Source: Nitratidesulfovibrio sp. SRB-5 (GTDB taxonomy: Bacteria > Desulfobacterota > Desulfovibrionia > Desulfovibrionales > Desulfovibrionaceae). From it: a DNA stretch of 64,000 nucleotides. Below the pieces are notes generated by a model. That model was not told the origin of the DNA, ran no database searches, and worked only from the letters and a program-made list of their open reading frames with translations. A program made the translations under genes and the position numbers. Positions 60,377 through 64,000 of the stretch are shown piece after piece. How positions within the stretch are numbered: the first letter of the stretch is position 1; every line of letters starts with the position of its first letter. Location of the stretch: the NCBI RefSeq assembly GCF_019931275.1, contig NZ_JAIOTY010000002.1, positions 496,001 through 560,000 of the forward strand. The letters are read 5' to 3'.

Positions 60377-60560
60377 GCGTTCCGTCTTCACCGCACAGCC
60401 CCCCGCCGTGCAGGGCCACGGCGGGACAGCGGTGGAAGCCGGTTGGGAAAGGGGAGACAGGGCGCGCAGGGTGCGCGAGGAACCCGGATGGCAGGACGGC
60501 GGAAATGCGGAGGGGCAGGGGAAATCGAAGTTGGACGATTTTGCCCCGTTTCATACAGAC

Positions 60561-60591
60561 AAGGGCCGCCCGCAGGAAACGGGCGGCCCTT
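60561..60591 (-). terminator. Terminator of the cobI transcript
   Basis: Perfect 12-bp stem AAGGGCCGCCCG / CGGGCGGCCCTT with a 7-base loop, 38 bases beyond the cobI stop on the minus strand. Confidence 0.7.
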
Positions 60592-60628
60592 CGGCCTTGC
60601 GGGATGGGGAAGAGAGCCGGGAGAGGGG

Positions 60629-61408
60629 CTACGCCTCGCCGGTATCGTCGCCAGCATCGTCGCCGGTGCGGGCCTTGGGCACCAGCAGCAGGGTCAGGTA
60701 GTGCGGCGCATCCGGGGCATCGGCCAGGGTGGGGGCGATGATCTCGCCCGGCAGCCCCAGGCGGGAGACGAACACCGCCTGTTCCGCCGCCCCCTGCTCG
60801 GCAAGCACCCGGCGGATTTCCGGAAACTTGCGGTATGCCTTCAGGATCACGGCATTGTCCGCGCCCGCCACGTCGGCGGCCAGCTTGTCCGTGCCGTTCA
60901 CGCCGGGCACCAGCAGCAGGGTTTCGTCCGCCTCGCACAGGATGGTGCGGGTGCGGGCGGCCGCCGCCTGGTACGAGGTGACGCCCGGCACCACCTGCAC
61001 CGCGTCGTCGGGCAGGTCCGGGGCCACCCGGCGCAGGGTGCGCAGCAGGTAGCCGAAGGTGGAATAGATGAGCGGGTCGCCCAGGGTCAGGAAGGCGGCG
61101 TCCCGGCCCTTGCGCAGGGTGTCGGCCACGGCGCGGGCGTTGGATTCCCACGCGGCGGCCAGGGCGGCCTTGTCGCGGGTCATGGGAAAGCCCAGCGTCT
61201 CGATGCGCACGTCGGCGGGCAGGTGGGGCCGGGCTATGTCCAGCGCCACCGAATAGTCGTTGCGCGTGGACGAGGCGGCAAACACCACGTGCACCCGCGA
61301 CAGGGCGTTGACGGCGCGCAGGGTCAGCAGGTCCGGCTCGCCGGGGCCGACGCCGATGCCGAACAGGGTGCCGCAGGAGGGCCGGGGCGTATCATTGAAG
61401 GCGGGCAT
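60629..61408 (-). CDS. cobI: Precorrin-2 / cobalt-factor-2 C20-methyltransferase
   Basis: Encodes 259 residues from ATG 61408 with AAGAGG six bases upstream. The SAM-dependent tetrapyrrole methylase fold is plain: GTLFGIGVGPGEPDLLTLRA at the start, FLTLGDPLIYSTFGYL, VVPGVTSYQAAAA. The enzyme methylates C20 of (cobalt-)precorrin-2 in vitamin B12 synthesis; CbiL is the name for the anaerobic pathway, which is the likely one in this organism. It follows a corrin or siderophore importer on the same strand, fitting cobalamin metabolism. Confidence 0.92.
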   Translation of the reverse strand: MPAFNDTPRPSCGTLFGIGVGPGEPDLLTLRAVNALSRVHVVFAASSTRNDYSVALDIARPHLPADVRIETLGFPMTRDKAALAAAWESNARAVADTLRKGRDAAFLTLGDPLIYSTFGYLLRTLRRVAPDLPDDAVQVVPGVTSYQAAAARTRTILCEADETLLLVPGVNGTDKLAADVAGADNAVILKAYRKFPEIRRVLAEQGAAEQAVFVSRLGLPGEIIAPTLADAPDAPHYLTLLLVPKARTGDDAGDDTGEA

Positions 61409-61454
61409 GAAAAACCTCTTGGGATAGGACGCTGTCGGTACGGACAGAACAGGT

Positions 61455-61578
61455 CATGGGCCGGGCAAGCCATTGATCCGGGCAAGCCGTTGGGCCGGGC
61501 AAGCCGTTGTGCCGGGCAAGCCGTTGGGCCGGGCAAGCCGTTGGGCCGGGCAAGCCATTGATCCGGGCAAGCCGCGGA
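61455..61578. repeat. 18-bp tandem repeat upstream of cobI
   Basis: About seven units of GGGCCGGGCAAGCCGTTG (variants with CATTGATCC) fill the space between the substrate-binding protein stop and the cobI leader. No reading frame is supported in it. On the transcript it would lie about 50 bases before the cobI start. Confidence 0.9.
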
Positions 61579-61579
61579 T

Positions 61580-62710
61580 TCAGGGGGCAGCCTGCTTGTG
61601 GTCGGTCGCGGGTGTGACCGGAGTGGTGCCCCATACATCGGGGTGCAGGTAGCGGGCAAGCTCCTCCACGGCATCCACGGCGCGGGGGCCGGGGCGGGAA
61701 TACCGCGCCTCGTCCACTTCACGCACGCGGCCGTTCCGTATGGCGGACAGGGTTGCGTAATGGGGACGCGTGGCGGGCGGCTCCGGCTCCGGGTTCATGG
61801 GGCCGCGTTGCAGCAGGTAGACGGCGGGGTCGAGCCGCAGCAACTCCTCTTCGCTCAGGCGGGCCACCCGCCCTTCGGCGGTGACGCAGTTGCGGCCACC
61901 CGCGTGGGCGATGATGTCGGTGACGATGGAATCGGCCCCGGCGGCCAGCAGGTTTGTGTGGCGCACTTCGAAGAACACGGCGGGCCGGGGGCGGTGGGCC
62001 ACCCGCGCGGCCACGGCGTCCAGCCGGGCGCGCAGGGCCGCTTCCAGCGCGGCGGAGCGTTGCGGCTCGCCGGTCAGGGTGCCCATGCGGCGCAGCACGC
62101 CGAACAATTCCCCGAACGAGCCCACCCGGAACACCGCCACGGGAATGCCCAGCGCGCGCAGGCCTTCCACGGCCTCGCCCGCTTCGCGACGGCCCTCCAT
62201 CTGCAACACCAGGTCCGGGGCCACGGCGGCCACCATCTCCGGGCTGGGGCGCATGTGCGTGCCGATGACCGGCAGGGCGCGAATGGCGGCGGGTTCCTCG
62301 TCTGCGGCGGTGCGCGCCGCCACGCGGTCCGTCATGTCCATGGCCGCCAGCAGTTCGTTGAACGCCCCGTACAGGGCCACGATGCGCCGGGCGGGGTGGG
62401 GCAGGCGCACTTCACGCCCCGTGTCGTCGGTGATGGACACCGGTCCGTCTGCCTGCCTGTCCGGTTGTCTGGCCGGTTGCCCGTCCGCCCGCCCGGTCGC
62501 ACCACCGTCCGCCCGTCTTTCGGGCTGTTGGCTTTGTTGTACGCCGGATTGTCCGGTGGCCTGCCCGGCACGGGCAGCGGCGGGCAAGGCGAAGGCAATG
62601 GCCAGCGCGGCCAGCAGGGCCACGGCCAGCGTCCGGCACGGGCGATGGGGGGGAGTTGTCGCAACGGTGGTGGCGGCCTGACGGACGAAGGTGCGCATGC
62701 GGTCAGTCAT
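61580..62710 (-). CDS. ABC transporter substrate-binding protein (BtuF/FecB type)
   Basis: Encodes 376 residues from ATG 62710 (second Met at 62698 also possible); its start overlaps the ATPase stop by eight bases (ATGACTGA). A signal peptide (LAVALLAALAIAFALPAAARA) is followed by a 45-residue Gln/Arg/Gly-rich linker and then the helical-backbone binding fold: VSITDDTGREVRLPHPARRI, APDLVLQMEGRREA, VFFEVRHTNLLAAGADSIV. It binds cobalamin, haem or a ferric siderophore in the periplasm; adjacency to cobI favours a corrinoid. Confidence 0.9.
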   Translation of the reverse strand: MTDRMRTFVRQAATTVATTPPHRPCRTLAVALLAALAIAFALPAAARAGQATGQSGVQQSQQPERRADGGATGRADGQPARQPDRQADGPVSITDDTGREVRLPHPARRIVALYGAFNELLAAMDMTDRVAARTAADEEPAAIRALPVIGTHMRPSPEMVAAVAPDLVLQMEGRREAGEAVEGLRALGIPVAVFRVGSFGELFGVLRRMGTLTGEPQRSAALEAALRARLDAVAARVAHRPRPAVFFEVRHTNLLAAGADSIVTDIIAHAGGRNCVTAEGRVARLSEEELLRLDPAVYLLQRGPMNPEPEPPATRPHYATLSAIRNGRVREVDEARYSRPGPRAVDAVEELARYLHPDVWGTTPVTPATDHKQAAP

Positions 62711-63716
62711 CCTGTGTCCCCGTGGGAAGGGGCGTGGTCTGCGCGGAAATTTCGGGTTCACCGCAGCGCGCGGGCGGCGTTGCGGGGCGGGGATGCGCGT
62801 GTCCGGAAAAGCCGGACAGTGGCAATGCAGGTTCCGGAAGCGGCGCAGCGTGACAATATGGTGAGCGCTTGCTTTTCGTGGGGTCTGGCAGTGCAGCCTC
62901 CGGCGGGTTCGCGGGCAGCCCCGCGCGCATGTCCATCCGGAATGCCCCGGGCACGTAACAGGCCTGCGGGGTGCCGGTGACCGGGTGGGGCTGCACCGTC
63001 ACGGGGGTCTCGTATACCTCGGACAGCACGGCGGCGGTAAAGGCGCGTTCCACCGGACCATCTTCCACCACGCGGCCATGCTTCAGGAATATCAGGCGGG
63101 TGCAGTACAGGGCGGCCAGGTTCAGGTCGTGCACGGCGGCCACGATACGCGCCCCGGCCCGGTGGCGGGCGTGCAGCAGGTCCAGAATGTCCAGGGCGCG
63201 GGCCACGTCCAGTCCGGCGGTGGCCTCGTCCAGCAGCAGGGTGTCCGCACCCTGGGCCAGCGCGCGGGCCAGCAGCACCCGTTGCAGTTCGCCCCCTGAC
63301 AGGGTGCGCGCCCCGCGCGCCGCAAGGTGGGCGCAGCCGGTGTCGCGCAGGGCGGCCAGCGCGGCGGCGTGGTCGTCCGGGCCGTAGCCGCGCAGCAGGG
63401 TGGTGTGCGGGTAGCGGCCCATGAGCACCAGCGACAGGGCGTCCTGGTCGGGGATGTGTTCGGGGCGCTGCGGCACGGCGGCGATGCGCCGGGCGCGCTC
63501 GCGCGGGCGCAGGCGGTGCAGGGGTGCGCCGTCCAGGGTCACCGTGCCGGAACGCGGCGCCAGTACGCCAGACAGCACCAGCAGCAGGGTGGTCTTGCCG
63601 CTGCCGTTGGGCCCCAGCAGGCCCACCAGTTCTCCGGCGGGCACGGACAGTGAGACGTCGCGCAGCACGTCGCCCGTATCGCCATACCCGGCATGCACGC
63701 GGGAAATTTCGATCAT
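62703..63716 (-). CDS. ABC transporter ATPase (BtuD/FecE type)
   Basis: Encodes 337 residues from ATG 63716, overlapping the permease stop (ATGA). Walker A is GPNGSGKT, the signature LSGGELQR, Walker B TLLLDEATAGLD and the switch His lies in AAVHDLNLAALYC. Residues after about 255 form an extra Pro/Ala/His-rich tail that is unlike the usual 255-265-residue family length. It energises the import of the ligand bound by the next gene product. Confidence 0.93.
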   Translation of the reverse strand: MIEISRVHAGYGDTGDVLRDVSLSVPAGELVGLLGPNGSGKTTLLLVLSGVLAPRSGTVTLDGAPLHRLRPRERARRIAAVPQRPEHIPDQDALSLVLMGRYPHTTLLRGYGPDDHAAALAALRDTGCAHLAARGARTLSGGELQRVLLARALAQGADTLLLDEATAGLDVARALDILDLLHARHRAGARIVAAVHDLNLAALYCTRLIFLKHGRVVEDGPVERAFTAAVLSEVYETPVTVQPHPVTGTPQACYVPGAFRMDMRAGLPANPPEAALPDPTKSKRSPYCHAAPLPEPALPLSGFSGHAHPRPATPPARCGEPEISAQTTPLPTGTQDD

Positions 63717-64000
63717 GGCGTGCCCCCAGTGCGCACTGCCGCGCCGCGACCCCCGCGTACCAGCAGCAGGCAGAAGAACGGCCCGCCCAGCAGCGCCGTG
63801 ACCACGCCCACCGGCAGTTCCGCCCCGCCGGGCAGCAGGGTGCGGGCCAGCACGTCGGCCCAGGCCAGCAGCACACCGCCCCCGAACCATCCCGCCGCCA
63901 GCAGCGGCCCGTGCGCCGCGCCCAGGCGCATACGCGCCAGATGCGGCACCACCAGCCCCACGAAGCCGATGACCCCGCTCACCGCCACGCAGCCCGCCGT
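63713..64000 (-). CDS. FecCD-family permease, truncated by the window edge
   Basis: The visible 95 residues are the C-terminal part of a BtuC/FecCD permease: GVIGFVGLVVPHLARMRLGA (coupling-helix region), then WADVLARTLLPGGAELPVGV and LLGGPFFCLLLVR. The start lies beyond base 64000. Its stop overlaps the ATPase start by four bases, so permease, ATPase, binding protein and probably cobI form one operon. Confidence 0.92.
   Translation of the reverse strand, partial: TAGCVAVSGVIGFVGLVVPHLARMRLGAAHGPLLAAGWFGGGVLLAWADVLARTLLPGGAELPVGVVTALLGGPFFCLLLVRGGRGAAVRTGGTP

Overview
The window is a high-GC stretch (roughly two thirds G+C) of a sulfate-reducing deltaproteobacterium. It is most likely a Desulfovibrionaceae member of the Desulfovibrio vulgaris / Nitratidesulfovibrio group. 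This rests on the six-subunit Ech-type membrane [NiFe] hydrogenase, the spermidine route through carboxyspermidine, a Cys-Sec selenoprotein with its own SECIS hairpin, and gene order that resembles that group from memory (no search was run).

Layout: (1) 1-2.4 kb, 3' part of a GT9 glycosyltransferase and two small hypotheticals. (2) 2.4-6.1 kb, a REC-PAS-GGDEF-EAL protein whose 3' end sits in tandem repeats, and an RlpA/SPOR protein. (3) 6.4-12.2 kb, an EamA exporter, a 1.3 kb inverted repeat region, TrkH/TrkA potassium uptake and malic enzyme. (4) 12.6-15.4 kb, leucyl aminopeptidase and a diguanylate cyclase. (5) 16.3-23.3 kb, polyamine genes (speA, carboxynorspermidine dehydrogenase, nspC) split by an AbiE-like HTH/nucleotidyltransferase pair and followed by the selenoprotein. 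(6) 23.7-33 kb, a PAS-GGDEF-EAL protein, UspA, a PLD cardiolipin synthase, zinc-dependent phospholipase C-like protein, ChrA, an ABM monooxygenase and a flavin reductase. (7) 33-38.8 kb, a tandem hairpin array and echABCDEF. (8) 39.5-45.1 kb, a TetR/MFP/RND efflux operon with a palindromic operator. (9) 45.3-50.7 kb, a coupled HD-GYP/GGDEF pair behind a Fur-box-like site, RidA, a repetitive secreted protein and a sigma-54 activator. (10) 50.7-53.6 kb, an AT-rich island, three small related OB-like proteins and a LigB-type dioxygenase. (11) 54-57.8 kb, an Mla-type lipid transport operon. (12) 58-64 kb, a chemoreceptor, then cobI and a cobalamin/siderophore ABC importer running off the edge.

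The genes fall into working modules: energy conservation (Ech), potassium and efflux transport, polyamine synthesis, cyclic-di-GMP signalling (four GGDEF proteins, two with EAL, plus one HD-GYP), outer-membrane lipid trafficking and corrin metabolism.

The most unusual non-coding signal is a structured element found four times (12237, 18312, 20031, 60261), each time just downstream of a gene and in the same direction as it. It has an invariant core (CGGTC, a GTAC/GTAC hairpin, then CTCCCT) held inside a perfect stem whose sequence is completely different in every copy but always complementary. This is the pattern expected of a conserved nucleic-acid structure.
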